Below are positions 1-7,250 of a stretch of 36,075 nucleotides of DNA, piece by piece (within the stretch, counting starts at the first letter, position 1; each line of letters begins with the position of its first letter). Under the pieces are notes generated by a model, which had not been told where the DNA came from, ran no database searches, and saw only the letters and a list, made by a program, of their open reading frames with translations. The position numbers and the translations under genes are program-made. The stretch covers positions 1-36,075 of the forward strand of contig CAZBWH010000027.1 in the NCBI GenBank assembly GCA_964495595.1, in the 5' to 3' direction. The DNA comes from CALMFQ01 sp964495595. Lineage in GTDB: Bacteria; Pseudomonadota; Gammaproteobacteria; Burkholderiales; SCOH01.

Positions 1-1656
1 GGCATCGCCAAGGAATTCAACACCATCGCCATCGACGACGGCATTGCCATGGGCCACAGCGGCATGCTGTATTCGCTGCCCAGCCGCGACCTGATCGCTG
101 ATTCGGTGGAATACATGGTCAACGGCCATACCGCCGATGCACTGGTGTGTATCTCCAACTGTGACAAGATCACCCCGGGGATGCTGATGGCAGCCTTGCG
201 TCTGAACATTCCGGTGATTTTTGTTTCCGGCGGTCCGATGGAAGCCGGCAAGGTCGACTGGAAAGGCGAAACCCGCATGCTCGACCTGGTGGATGCGATG
301 GTTGAAGCGGCAGACGACAAGGTCAGCGACGAAGAAGTGGCAGCAATTGAACGTTCGGCCTGCCCGACCTGCGGCTCGTGCTCCGGCATGTTTACCGCCA
401 ATTCGATGAACTGCCTGACCGAGGCGCTGGGCCTGAGCCTGCCGGGCAACGGCTCGCTGGTGGCCACCCACGGCGACCGCAAAGAGCTGTTCCTGCAGGC
501 AGGCCGCACCATCGTCGAACTGGCCCGCCGTTATTACGAGCAGGACGACGAATCAGTGCTGCCGCGCTCGATCGCCAGCTTCGCCGCATTCGAAAACGCC
601 ATGAGCCTGGACGTGGCGATGGGCGGCTCGACCAACACGGTATTGCACCTGCTGGCCGCCGCACGCGAAGCCGGGGTCGATTTCACCATGCAACACATCG
701 ACCGCATCTCGCGCCGGGTGCCATGCCTGTCGAAAGTGGCCCCTGCGACGCAGAAATACCATATGGAAGACGTACACCGTGCCGGCGGCGTGGTTGGCAT
801 TCTGGCCGAGCTGAACCGGGCCGGCCTGCTCAACGCCGATGTGCCGACGGTACACAGCAAAACCCTGGGCGAAGGACTGGCCAAGTGGGACATCAAGACC
901 CAGCCAGCCGATTCGCCGGCGCACACCTTCTACCGCGCCGCACCGGGCGGTGTGGCCACCACCATCGCTTTCAGCCAGAGCATGCGTTATCCGACGCTGG
1001 ACGACGACCGTGCCGAGGGTTGTATCCGCGACAAGGCCAACGCCTATTCGCAGGACGGCGGCCTGGCCGTGTTGTACGGCAACATTGCCGAGCGTGGCTG
1101 TATCGTCAAGACCGCCGGCGTCGATGATTCGATCCTCAAGTTCACCGGCCGTGCGCGGATTTTCGAAAGCCAGGACAGCGCGGTGGAAGGCATTCTCGCC
1201 GACCGGATCGTTGCCGGCGACATCGTCATCATCCGTTACGAAGGCCCGAAAGGCGGCCCGGGCATGCAGGAAATGCTCTACCCGACCTCGTACCTGAAAT
1301 CCAAGGGTCTGGGCAAAGCCTGTGCACTGCTGACCGACGGCCGTTTCTCCGGCGGCACCTCTGGCCTGTCGATCGGCCATGCCAGCCCGGAAGCAGCCGA
1401 AGGCGGCGCGATTGGACTGGTCGAAGAAGGCGATATCGTCGAAATCGACATCCCCAACCGCACCATCAACCTGAAAGTCAGCGATGCCGATCTGGCCGCC
1501 CGCCGTGCCGCAATGGAAGCCAAGGGCAAGGATGCCTGGAAGCCGGTCAACCGCCAGCGCGTGGTATCCGCCGCGCTGCGCGCCTACGCCGCCATGACCA
1601 CCAGCGCCGACACCGGCGCGGTGCGCGATGTGTCGCAGGTGGAACGCAAGGGCTAA
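1..1656 (+). CDS. ilvD: Dihydroxy-acid dehydratase, 5'-truncated by the window edge
   Basis: This enzyme dehydrates 2,3-dihydroxy-isovalerate and 2,3-dihydroxy-3-methylvalerate to the 2-keto acids of valine and isoleucine synthesis; it is a cytoplasmic Fe-S, Mg-dependent enzyme. The reading frame is open from base 1, so the true start lies upstream. 551 residues are visible against about 616 in E. coli IlvD, so roughly 65 are missing. Family motifs present are CISNCDKITPGM, the cysteine-rich CPTCGSCSGMFTANSMNCL with two iron-sulphur ligand cysteines, GGSTNTVLHL, and the C-terminal DGRFSGGTSGLSIGHASPEA. The gene ends in TAA just before a strong terminator, so it is the last gene of its transcript. 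The identification is secure; only the start is unknown. Confidence 0.97.
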   Translation, partial: GIAKEFNTIAIDDGIAMGHSGMLYSLPSRDLIADSVEYMVNGHTADALVCISNCDKITPGMLMAALRLNIPVIFVSGGPMEAGKVDWKGETRMLDLVDAMVEAADDKVSDEEVAAIERSACPTCGSCSGMFTANSMNCLTEALGLSLPGNGSLVATHGDRKELFLQAGRTIVELARRYYEQDDESVLPRSIASFAAFENAMSLDVAMGGSTNTVLHLLAAAREAGVDFTMQHIDRISRRVPCLSKVAPATQKYHMEDVHRAGGVVGILAELNRAGLLNADVPTVHSKTLGEGLAKWDIKTQPADSPAHTFYRAAPGGVATTIAFSQSMRYPTLDDDRAEGCIRDKANAYSQDGGLAVLYGNIAERGCIVKTAGVDDSILKFTGRARIFESQDSAVEGILADRIVAGDIVIIRYEGPKGGPGMQEMLYPTSYLKSKGLGKACALLTDGRFSGGTSGLSIGHASPEAAEGGAIGLVEEGDIVEIDIPNRTINLKVSDADLAARRAAMEAKGKDAWKPVNRQRVVSAALRAYAAMTTSADTGAVRDVSQVERKG

Positions 1657-1681
1657 GCCCCCCCTGGCAGCCTGCCACACC

Positions 1682-1715
1682 CAGACAGCCGGCCCAGCGC
1701 CGGCTGTCTGTCTTT
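1682..1715 (+). terminator. Rho-independent terminator after ilvD
   Basis: A perfect 12-bp stem (arms 1682-1693 and 1699-1710, left arm CAGACAGCCGGC) closes a 5-base loop and is followed by TCTTT. It lies 25 bases after the ilvD stop codon. The short T tract is modest but the stem is very stable. Confidence 0.85.
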
Positions 1716-1779
1716 ACCCCTAACTGCGCAAAGTGTATTAACCACTTTTCCCGCTTTCCGTCCTCCCCCGTGTGCTAGA

Positions 1780-1798
1780 CCGTAATCATCCATTACGG
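1780..1798. promoter_or_regulatory. Dyad upstream of PstS-like gene 1, candidate operator
   Basis: CCGTAAT and ATTACGG form perfect 7-base arms around a 5-base spacer, 45 bases before the start of the first PstS-like gene and after the ilvD terminator. Position and symmetry suit a regulator binding site or a leader hairpin. I do not recognise the motif, and I see no copy upstream of modules 2 or 3. Confidence 0.35.
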
Positions 1799-1843
1799 CG
1801 CAATGCCATAGTCTTGGAATTCTTAAAACGACAGGAGGGGGAC

Positions 1844-2278
1844 ATGTTGAACACGATGCGCACCCGCAACTGGCTGCTGGCAGGCTTGCTGTGCCTGCTT
1901 CACGCCCAGGCACAGGCCGAGATAGCCGTCATCGCCAGTGCCAAGCGCCCACCGATTAAATTGACTCAGGAAGAAGTGGCAAAGATCTATCTGGCCAAGT
2001 CCACCACCTTTCCCGACGGGCAACGGGCATTGCCGATTGATCAATCCCGTGGCAACCCGGTGCGCGATCTGTTCGTCGATAAGGTGCTCGATAAAAGCGA
2101 CAGCCAGCTGCGTGCGTATTGGTCACGTGTGGTATTTACCGGCGTCGGCAAACCACCCTCCGAACACGGCGGCGATAACGAAATCAAGAAACTGGTGGCT
2201 GAAAACCCCAACCTGATTGGCTATATCGATAAATCCAAGCTCGATAGCAGCGTTGTTGCTGTACTGCTGGTTGAATAA
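1844..2278 (+). CDS. Half-size PstS-like periplasmic protein, module 1
   Basis: A 144-residue secreted protein of the phosphate-ABC-transporter substrate-binding-like family (PBP-like fold). The ATG at 1844 is chosen because GGAGGGGG lies just upstream; from there a signal peptide runs MRTRNWLLAGLLCLLHAQAQA, with cleavage predicted before EIAVIAS. The mature protein is about 120 residues, less than half of a full PstS. Conserved family features are LTQEEVAKIYLAK, FPDG, LPID, RDLF, QLRAYWSRVVFTG, GKPP and IGYIDKS. It has two paralogues in this window (22532 and 26779). The partner porin follows after 15 bases, so the two are probably co-transcribed. No transport permease or ATPase is nearby, so import is not supported; the ligand is unknown. 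Confidence 0.85.
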   Translation: MLNTMRTRNWLLAGLLCLLHAQAQAEIAVIASAKRPPIKLTQEEVAKIYLAKSTTFPDGQRALPIDQSRGNPVRDLFVDKVLDKSDSQLRAYWSRVVFTGVGKPPSEHGGDNEIKKLVAENPNLIGYIDKSKLDSSVVAVLLVE

Positions 2279-2293
2279 CAAGGGAGATCAAGC

Positions 2294-3461
2294 ATGAGAC
2301 CATCACTGCTGTACGCCGCGCTTGGCGTAGCCTGCGCCTCGCTAACGGGATCGGCGCTGGCACTCGAAACCAGCATCAACGGCTTTATCAATGTCACCGC
2401 CGGCAAAATCCTCAGCGGCCACCGCGAAGATTACGTTCCTCCCCCGGTCTACCCTGGCACCGAAGTACGCCAGACCTATCACTGCCCGTGTTATGCCGGT
2501 AACTGGGAAAACGCCGGCATCTACGAAAGTGGCAGCTGGAGTGCATCGGCGGAAACGTCGCTCGGGCTGCAGGGCAATTTCATGATCGACGACCGGCTAT
2601 CGGCCACCCTGCNNNNNNNNNNGGCGTGGCGCGAGCAATTTCAAGGCGGATGTCGACTGGGCCTACATGAGCTACGAACTGACGCCGAAGCTGCTGGTTC
2701 AGGCCGGGCACAAGCGCCTGCCGATCTATTACTACTCTGATTTCATGTATGTTGGCTACGCCTACCCGTGGGTACGCCCGCCACAGGATCTGTACGGCTG
2801 GCAGGTTTTCAGCTACAACGGCGCCAATCTACTGTTTCGCGACAGCTACGGCGAATGGTCGATCAAGGCCAACGCCTGGGCAGGCGAGAGCCGGGACGAC
2901 GACAACATCATGATGTCGAAGCTGTATTACGGTGGCCGGATCGATGAAACCTGGAAGGACATCATTGGTGGCTACGTCGATTTCGGCAACGAATTCGTCA
3001 CCGCCCGCGCCGTGACCATGCGCAACAAGGTGGATCGCACCCAGTTTGTCAGCGGCGTTCCCTACGTTCTGCACAAAGACGTAGCACAATCTTTCATTGG
3101 CCTGGCATTGAATGCCGACTGGAAAAACTTTGTCTTGCGCAGTGAGGTCAACCAGTTCAAACGCCCAGTCTCGCAGAACATCTACAAATCCTACCTGGCC
3201 GGTGGCGGCTACCGGATGGGGAAAGTCACCTTGATGCTGACCCGGTCGAAATTCCGCGAAATCGCCCGTGACTGGGAGGAAATCGAAGCACACAGCACCA
3301 ACAGCGCCACGTTGCGCTGGGACTTCGATCAGGCGGTAGCCCTCAAGCTGCAATACGACAAGGCCAGGGATGATTCAAAATACAATATGCTGAACGGCAA
3401 TGTGAACGGCTTTCTCGGCAACACCAAATTGCTGACCGTATCGCTGCAGGCATCGTTCTGA
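2294..3461 (+). CDS. Outer-membrane porin-like beta-barrel, module 1, interrupted by an assembly gap
   Basis: An outer-membrane barrel with signal peptide (cleavage near GSALA/LETS), alternating aromatic/polar strands and a C-terminal phenylalanine (LQASF), the usual BAM recognition end. AGGGAG precedes the ATG at 2294. Ten Ns at 2613-2622 interrupt it. The frame before the gap (…DRLSATL) and after it (RGASNFKADVDWAYMSYEL…) differ by one base, so the true gap length must be a multiple of three; this is a scaffolding artefact, not a real frameshift. The downstream half carries family blocks such as AGHKRLPIYYYSDF and VGYAYPWVRPPQDLYG. It resembles the porins at 21273 and 25515 but is more distant from them than they are from each other. 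Channel specificity is unknown. A terminator follows at 3512. Confidence 0.8.
2613..2622. other. Assembly gap (10 N)
   Basis: Ten unknown bases lie inside the first porin gene. The coding frames on the two sides only join if the missing length is divisible by three, so the ten Ns are a placeholder and not a measured size. Confidence 0.98.
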
Positions 3462-3511
3462 CATCCTGAATCCAGCGGCGGTGAATGCTGCAGCCGCCGC
3501 CGTGGTAAGGT

Positions 3512-3539
3512 AAAGCCCGAATTCACTTCGGGCTTTTTT
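3512..3539 (+). terminator. Rho-independent terminator of the first porin module
   Basis: A perfect 10-bp stem (AAAGCCCGAA, 5-base loop, TTCGGGCTTT) runs into TTTTTT. It ends one base before the ATG of the DUF456 gene at 3541. Confidence 0.92.
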
Positions 3540-3540
3540 A

Positions 3541-4029
3541 ATGGAACTGACAACCCTTTGGTGGCTGCTGGCCATCCTGCTGATTGGCGTCGGCTTTGCC
3601 GGCAATATCCTGCCCATGCTACCGGGCACACCGCTGATGCTGGCGGGAATGATACTCGCCGCGTGGCTGGACGACTTCAACCGTATCGGCGCCTTCAGCA
3701 TGGGTGTGCTGGTGGCGCTGACCATCCTGTCGCAACTGGCAGACTTTTTTGCCGGCACACTCGGCGCCCAGCGCGCCGGTGCCAGCAGGCAGGCGATCTG
3801 GGGCGCCACCCTCGGCTCGCTGGCCGGCATCTTTGCCGGGCTGCCGGGCATGTTGCTCGGGCCATTCATCGGCGCGGTGATCGGTGAGCTGATGGCCGAA
3901 CAGAATCTGCTGCAAGCCGGCAAGGTCGGGTTGGCCTCTTGGCTGGGGCTGGTTGCCGGAATGGCCGCCAAGATTGCCATCGGCTTCACCATGCTGGGTG
4001 TATTCTTGCTTGCCTACTTCTGGAACTGA
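3541..4029 (+). CDS. DUF456 family integral membrane protein
   Basis: A 162-residue, very hydrophobic protein of the DUF456 family, whose function is not known. It shows several glycine-rich membrane helices (MELTTLWWLLAILLIGVGFAG, then TPLMLAGMILAAWL, a segment near MGVLVALTILSQLADFF, two GxxxG-rich segments such as GSLAGIFAGLPGMLLGPFIGA, and a C-terminal helix). The family signature GxxGxxLPxLPGTPLxxAG is clear near residues 18-38. The only plausible ATG directly follows a terminator T-tract, so there is no leader and no Shine-Dalgarno sequence; an internal start is not obvious. The thioesterase gene begins 4 bases after its stop, suggesting joint translation. Confidence 0.85.
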   Translation: MELTTLWWLLAILLIGVGFAGNILPMLPGTPLMLAGMILAAWLDDFNRIGAFSMGVLVALTILSQLADFFAGTLGAQRAGASRQAIWGATLGSLAGIFAGLPGMLLGPFIGAVIGELMAEQNLLQAGKVGLASWLGLVAGMAAKIAIGFTMLGVFLLAYFWN

Positions 4030-4033
4030 ATCA

Positions 4034-4534
4034 ATGAATCTTTCGCACCACCAACTGGAAATGACCGTGCTGATGACACCGGACATGGCCAACTTTGCCG
4101 GCAATGTGCACGGCGGCACCATCCTCAAACTGCTCGACCAGGTGGCTTACGCCTGTGCCAGCCGCTACGCCGGGCGCTATTGCGTCACGCTGTCGGTCGA
4201 TCAGGTGACATTCCGGCAACCGATCCACGTCGGCGAGCTGGTGACGTTTCTGGCGGCGGTCAACTACACCGGCACCACGTCGATGGAAATCGGCGTCAAG
4301 GTCATTACCGAGGACATCCAGCAGCAAGTAGTACGCCACACCAACAGCTGCTACTTCACCATGGTAGCGATGGGAGATGACGGCAAGCCGGCGCGGGTGC
4401 CGCCACTGCAGCCGGTCAGCGACGCCGAGCAGCACCGGTTTGCCGCCGCACTCATCCGCAAGCAACTGCGGCAGGAGTCCGAACAGCGCTACCAGGCCAT
4501 CAAACTCCGGCAGCAAACCACCCCGGCCTTGTAG
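4034..4534 (+). CDS. Acyl-CoA thioesterase, YciA-type hotdog fold
   Basis: A 166-residue single hotdog-domain protein predicted to hydrolyse acyl-CoA thioesters in the cytoplasm. Near residues 18-35 it has the family active-site helix, NFAGNVHGGTILKLLDQVAY, where the catalytic acidic residue and the NxxGG turn are expected; SVDQVTFRQPIHVGELVTF and NSCYFTMVAM are further typical strands. The ATG at 4034 is used because the frame then matches the family N-terminus (LSHHQLEMTVLMTPDMANFAG) and begins right after the DUF456 stop. The C-terminal tail (residues about 135-166) is charged and likely helical. Substrate chain length cannot be told from sequence. Confidence 0.9.
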   Translation: MNLSHHQLEMTVLMTPDMANFAGNVHGGTILKLLDQVAYACASRYAGRYCVTLSVDQVTFRQPIHVGELVTFLAAVNYTGTTSMEIGVKVITEDIQQQVVRHTNSCYFTMVAMGDDGKPARVPPLQPVSDAEQHRFAAALIRKQLRQESEQRYQAIKLRQQTTPAL

Positions 4535-4780
4535 GCTTGCCACACACAACCATCATATCTTATATAAGACATAACACAACACTGCAATCACCACCATCTG
4601 CCAGCCGGCACCTTGTTACCGCCGGCTAGCCACCCACCGTCGGGCTATCAGGCAATAGGGCCGAAAAACCCCTGCCAGAAAATCAATCTCCATACGGTTA
4701 TCCGCATATTCAGGCCGGCAAGCCAGGCTCACACGCACGAACATCCGGAAATGGCGCGGCCCAAGGGCTTGCCGGCAGGA
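4535..4780. other. Convergent intergenic region, no gene
   Basis: This 246-bp stretch separates the thioesterase gene from the end of the TonB gene on the other strand. It contains an AT-rich 12-base palindrome TCTTATATAAGA (4558-4569). I see no convincing terminator, RNA gene or coding sequence. Confidence 0.6.
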
Positions 4781-5578
4781 TCAGTCTTCGAGGCGGAACT
4801 GGTAGGGAAGGCGTGCCCAGCCGCTCACAGGCTTGCCGCCGTGCCGGGCAGGATGAAACTTCCAGCGTCGCACGGACTCGCGCGCTGAGGCGTCCAGCGA
4901 TTCGTCGCCGCTGGACTGCAGGATGTCGACTTGGCCGGGCTCGCCAGTGGGCAGCACCTCGATGCGCAGGATTACGGTGCCCTCGATGCCGCGCCGGCGC
5001 GCCGACAGCGGGTAAGGAGCGCGGTACTGGCTAAGCGACGCCAGATCGACGTGCGCGGCCACCAGTGGCGCGGCGCTGTCGTCGCCGCTGCTGGTCGCCT
5101 TCACCGCCGGGTCGCTGGCTGGCGCACCACTGGCCGCCTGAGCGGGTTGCAGCGCAGCGGCCGGTACGGTCGGCACGACATGTGTCGTTTCCGTGGCCGG
5201 AACGGCCGGGCTGGCTACCGGCAACGCCAGCACCGGCGAGGATCGCTGCGTGGCGACGGCCTGCGCCGGTGGGGAGGGCGGCTGATGCGCCGCCGGCATC
5301 GGCCGGACACTCGCCGGAGCGTGGGCAGCCACGTCCGGGCGGATTGCGACCGGCTGCAGCGCCTGCCTGACGGTGGGCGCCAGCGATACGCTCAATGCCT
5401 GCGGTGGCGAATCGGGCGGGGTCAGTACGCCACGCCATCCCGGCAGCAGTGCAACCGCCACCACGTGTGCCGCCAGCGACGCCGACAGCGCGTAACGGAT
5501 CGGTGCGGGCGAGTTGTCCGCTACCGCCTGCGCCAGGCGGGCCGAGTCGAAGGGCAGCGGCAGGGCCAAATGGCTCAT
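4781..5578 (-). CDS. tonB: Energy transducer TonB
   Basis: A 265-residue inner-membrane protein that passes proton-motive energy to outer-membrane receptors. From the ATG at 5578 there is a short cytoplasmic N-terminus, one transmembrane anchor (ALSASLAAHVVAVALLPGW, near residues 30-47), a long Pro/Ala-rich periplasmic stretch (about 50-180), and a C-terminal TonB domain with YPLSARRRGIEGTVILRIEV, SSGDESLDASARESVRRWKF and a terminal PYQF. The start is preferred over an upstream ATG because it overlaps the redoxin stop as ATGA, the mark of translational coupling. It is the last gene of the receptor operon and is presumably dedicated to that receptor. No exbB or exbD is visible in the window. 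Confidence 0.92.
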   Translation of the reverse strand: MSHLALPLPFDSARLAQAVADNSPAPIRYALSASLAAHVVAVALLPGWRGVLTPPDSPPQALSVSLAPTVRQALQPVAIRPDVAAHAPASVRPMPAAHQPPSPPAQAVATQRSSPVLALPVASPAVPATETTHVVPTVPAAALQPAQAASGAPASDPAVKATSSGDDSAAPLVAAHVDLASLSQYRAPYPLSARRRGIEGTVILRIEVLPTGEPGQVDILQSSGDESLDASARESVRRWKFHPARHGGKPVSGWARLPYQFRLED

Positions 5579-6048
5579 GGCTGGCGCACCTGCCGCAGCC
5601 ATGCCGCCAGACGCGCCGGCTCCAGCTTGCCGCTCACGGCTTCTGCGCGGCCGTCCGCCTGGTAGAGATAGCTGCGCGGCAGCTCGCCGTACCAGTGTTT
5701 GTCGATTTCGAACCGCAACCGGTCGGCATTGTCATCGGCGAACACCCACGCCGGCATCGACTGCAAGCCGTGGCGGCGCAAGGCGGCGCGCAGCTGGGGC
5801 GCCTGCGCGGGGCTGTCGGTTGACACCAGCACCAGCGGCAGGCGGGTTTGTCTGGCCAGCTTGCCAAACAGCGCCAGCTCGTCCTGGCAATGGCTGCAGT
5901 CGAGCGACCAGAAGGCCAGAATGAACGGCTGGCTGTGCCGCGCCGCGACGATCTGCTGCAGGCTGCCACTGACAAACGGCTGCAGCTCACCGGCCTGGGC
6001 AGCCGCTACCAGTGCGCAGGCCAGCACGGCGGCGTAGCGGCGCTTCAC
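5575..6048 (-). CDS. TlpA-like periplasmic thioredoxin-fold protein
   Basis: A 157-residue protein with a signal peptide (MKRRYAAVLACALVAAAQA, then GELQPF) and a thioredoxin-like fold. The redox motif is C51-S-H-C54 in FWSLDCSHCQDEL, followed by LPLVLVSTDSP and a cis-Pro-like region (MPAWVF). Such TlpA/ResA relatives usually reduce or protect cysteines of partners in the oxidising periplasm. It overlaps both neighbours by four bases (the BNR protein upstream and TonB downstream), and the BNR protein carries a cluster of cysteines, so that protein is a natural candidate partner. This link is inference from gene order and motifs only. Confidence 0.82.
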   Translation of the reverse strand: MKRRYAAVLACALVAAAQAGELQPFVSGSLQQIVAARHSQPFILAFWSLDCSHCQDELALFGKLARQTRLPLVLVSTDSPAQAPQLRAALRRHGLQSMPAWVFADDNADRLRFEIDKHWYGELPRSYLYQADGRAEAVSGKLEPARLAAWLRQVRQP

Positions 6049-7250
6049 GGCGCACCTGCGGGCAATTCGCGTACCAGCAGGCCGCTGGCCGGGTGATTCC
6101 AGACCAGAAACAGCCGCTGCTGCCAGCGCAACAACTGCGGACGCTCGGCCTGTTCGGTGCTGCTGGCCAGGGTCACAGGTGGATTCCAGTGCAGGCCGCT
6201 ATCCGCCGATTGCTGCACCCGGATGGTGGTCTGCCGGCCGTCAAATTCTTTCCACGCCAGAGCCACCCGCTTGCCGGCTGCCACCACGGCCGGGAAGCCG
6301 GCCTGTGCTTCCGGATTGCCAAAACCGGTGACCTCTTCGGGCTGGCTGGCATCCGGCTGCTGGCGGGCGTAGCTGAGCCACTGTGCCGCCGGGCGCTGGT
6401 TGAACCAGACCAGGTGGCGCACCCCGGCTTCGTCGATGCTCATCCCTGGCCCGTGGTGCGGGCAGGCGTCGATCTTCCACTGGTCGAAACTGGCCCGCTG
6501 CAGCGCTGCCACGCCATCCAGCCGCAGGATAGCGTGATCGCGGATACCGCCGGGAAATACATGCCGCCACAGCGCCACCGGTGTGCCGTCCGGGTCATGC
6601 GCCAGCACGGTGCGGCAGCATTCGCACGAATGATCGGCCAGCCTGAGGTTGGCGCCAAACCGGCCGGCGACCGGATCGAAACGGGCGCTGTAAACGGCGG
6701 CGCCGCTGTAGTCGCGCAACTTGTCCCGGGCCGCCGCCTTGTCACGGCCATCGAGCCAGACAGCGGTCAGCCCCTGGCTGCCCCAGTCCAGCGCCAGAAA
6801 GCGATGGCTGATCGGTGCCGGATCGTCGTTGATGGTCTGCACCGCCGACCAACTCCGGCCGCCATCTTTCGACCAGCTGAAGCGGGCATGGCCGGAAAAC
6901 GGCTGCGGCAGGCTCTGCACCCAACCCACCGCGATCTCGCCCTGCGGCCCGAAAGCCAGCTGCGGGCGGTTTTCGCCGTCGGCGGCAATCGCTTCCGGCT
7001 GCGGATTGACCTTGAACGGGGCGGAGAATTGCTGGCCGAAATCGGCCGATACCGCCAGCTCGATAGCTCCCTGGTTGACCGTTGCCCGCCACAGCCGGCC
7101 ATCCGGCGCAAACGCTGCGCCGGCTGCCAACGGCTTGCGCGCCAGTGATTTCTGCCACATCTGCTGCATTGCCGGCTCTTTACCACCGCCGTGGCCAAAC
7201 GCCTGGCCAGCCAGCAGGGGCAGGCAAATCAAGGCAAGGGCGCGGCTCAT
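6045..7250 (-). CDS. BNR/sialidase-like beta-propeller protein with cysteine and histidine motifs
   Basis: A 401-residue secreted protein (signal peptide MSRALALICLPLLAGQAFG) with repeated Asp-box-like motifs of BNR/sialidase propellers, for example SWSKDGGRSWSAV (about 125-137) and QSADSGLHWNPPV near the C-terminus. The mature N-terminus begins HGGGKE. A C209-E-C-C212 cluster preceded by DHS, and a C263-P-H-H266 motif, are unusual for a simple propeller and suggest metal or redox chemistry. Automatic annotation would likely call it exo-alpha-sialidase. The full sialidase catalytic set is not evident, and the neighbours (TonB receptor, redoxin, TonB) point instead to a periplasmic role in handling the receptor's cargo. 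It overlaps both neighbours by four bases. Confidence 0.75.
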   Translation of the reverse strand: MSRALALICLPLLAGQAFGHGGGKEPAMQQMWQKSLARKPLAAGAAFAPDGRLWRATVNQGAIELAVSADFGQQFSAPFKVNPQPEAIAADGENRPQLAFGPQGEIAVGWVQSLPQPFSGHARFSWSKDGGRSWSAVQTINDDPAPISHRFLALDWGSQGLTAVWLDGRDKAAARDKLRDYSGAAVYSARFDPVAGRFGANLRLADHSCECCRTVLAHDPDGTPVALWRHVFPGGIRDHAILRLDGVAALQRASFDQWKIDACPHHGPGMSIDEAGVRHLVWFNQRPAAQWLSYARQQPDASQPEEVTGFGNPEAQAGFPAVVAAGKRVALAWKEFDGRQTTIRVQQSADSGLHWNPPVTLASSTEQAERPQLLRWQQRLFLVWNHPASGLLVRELPAGAP

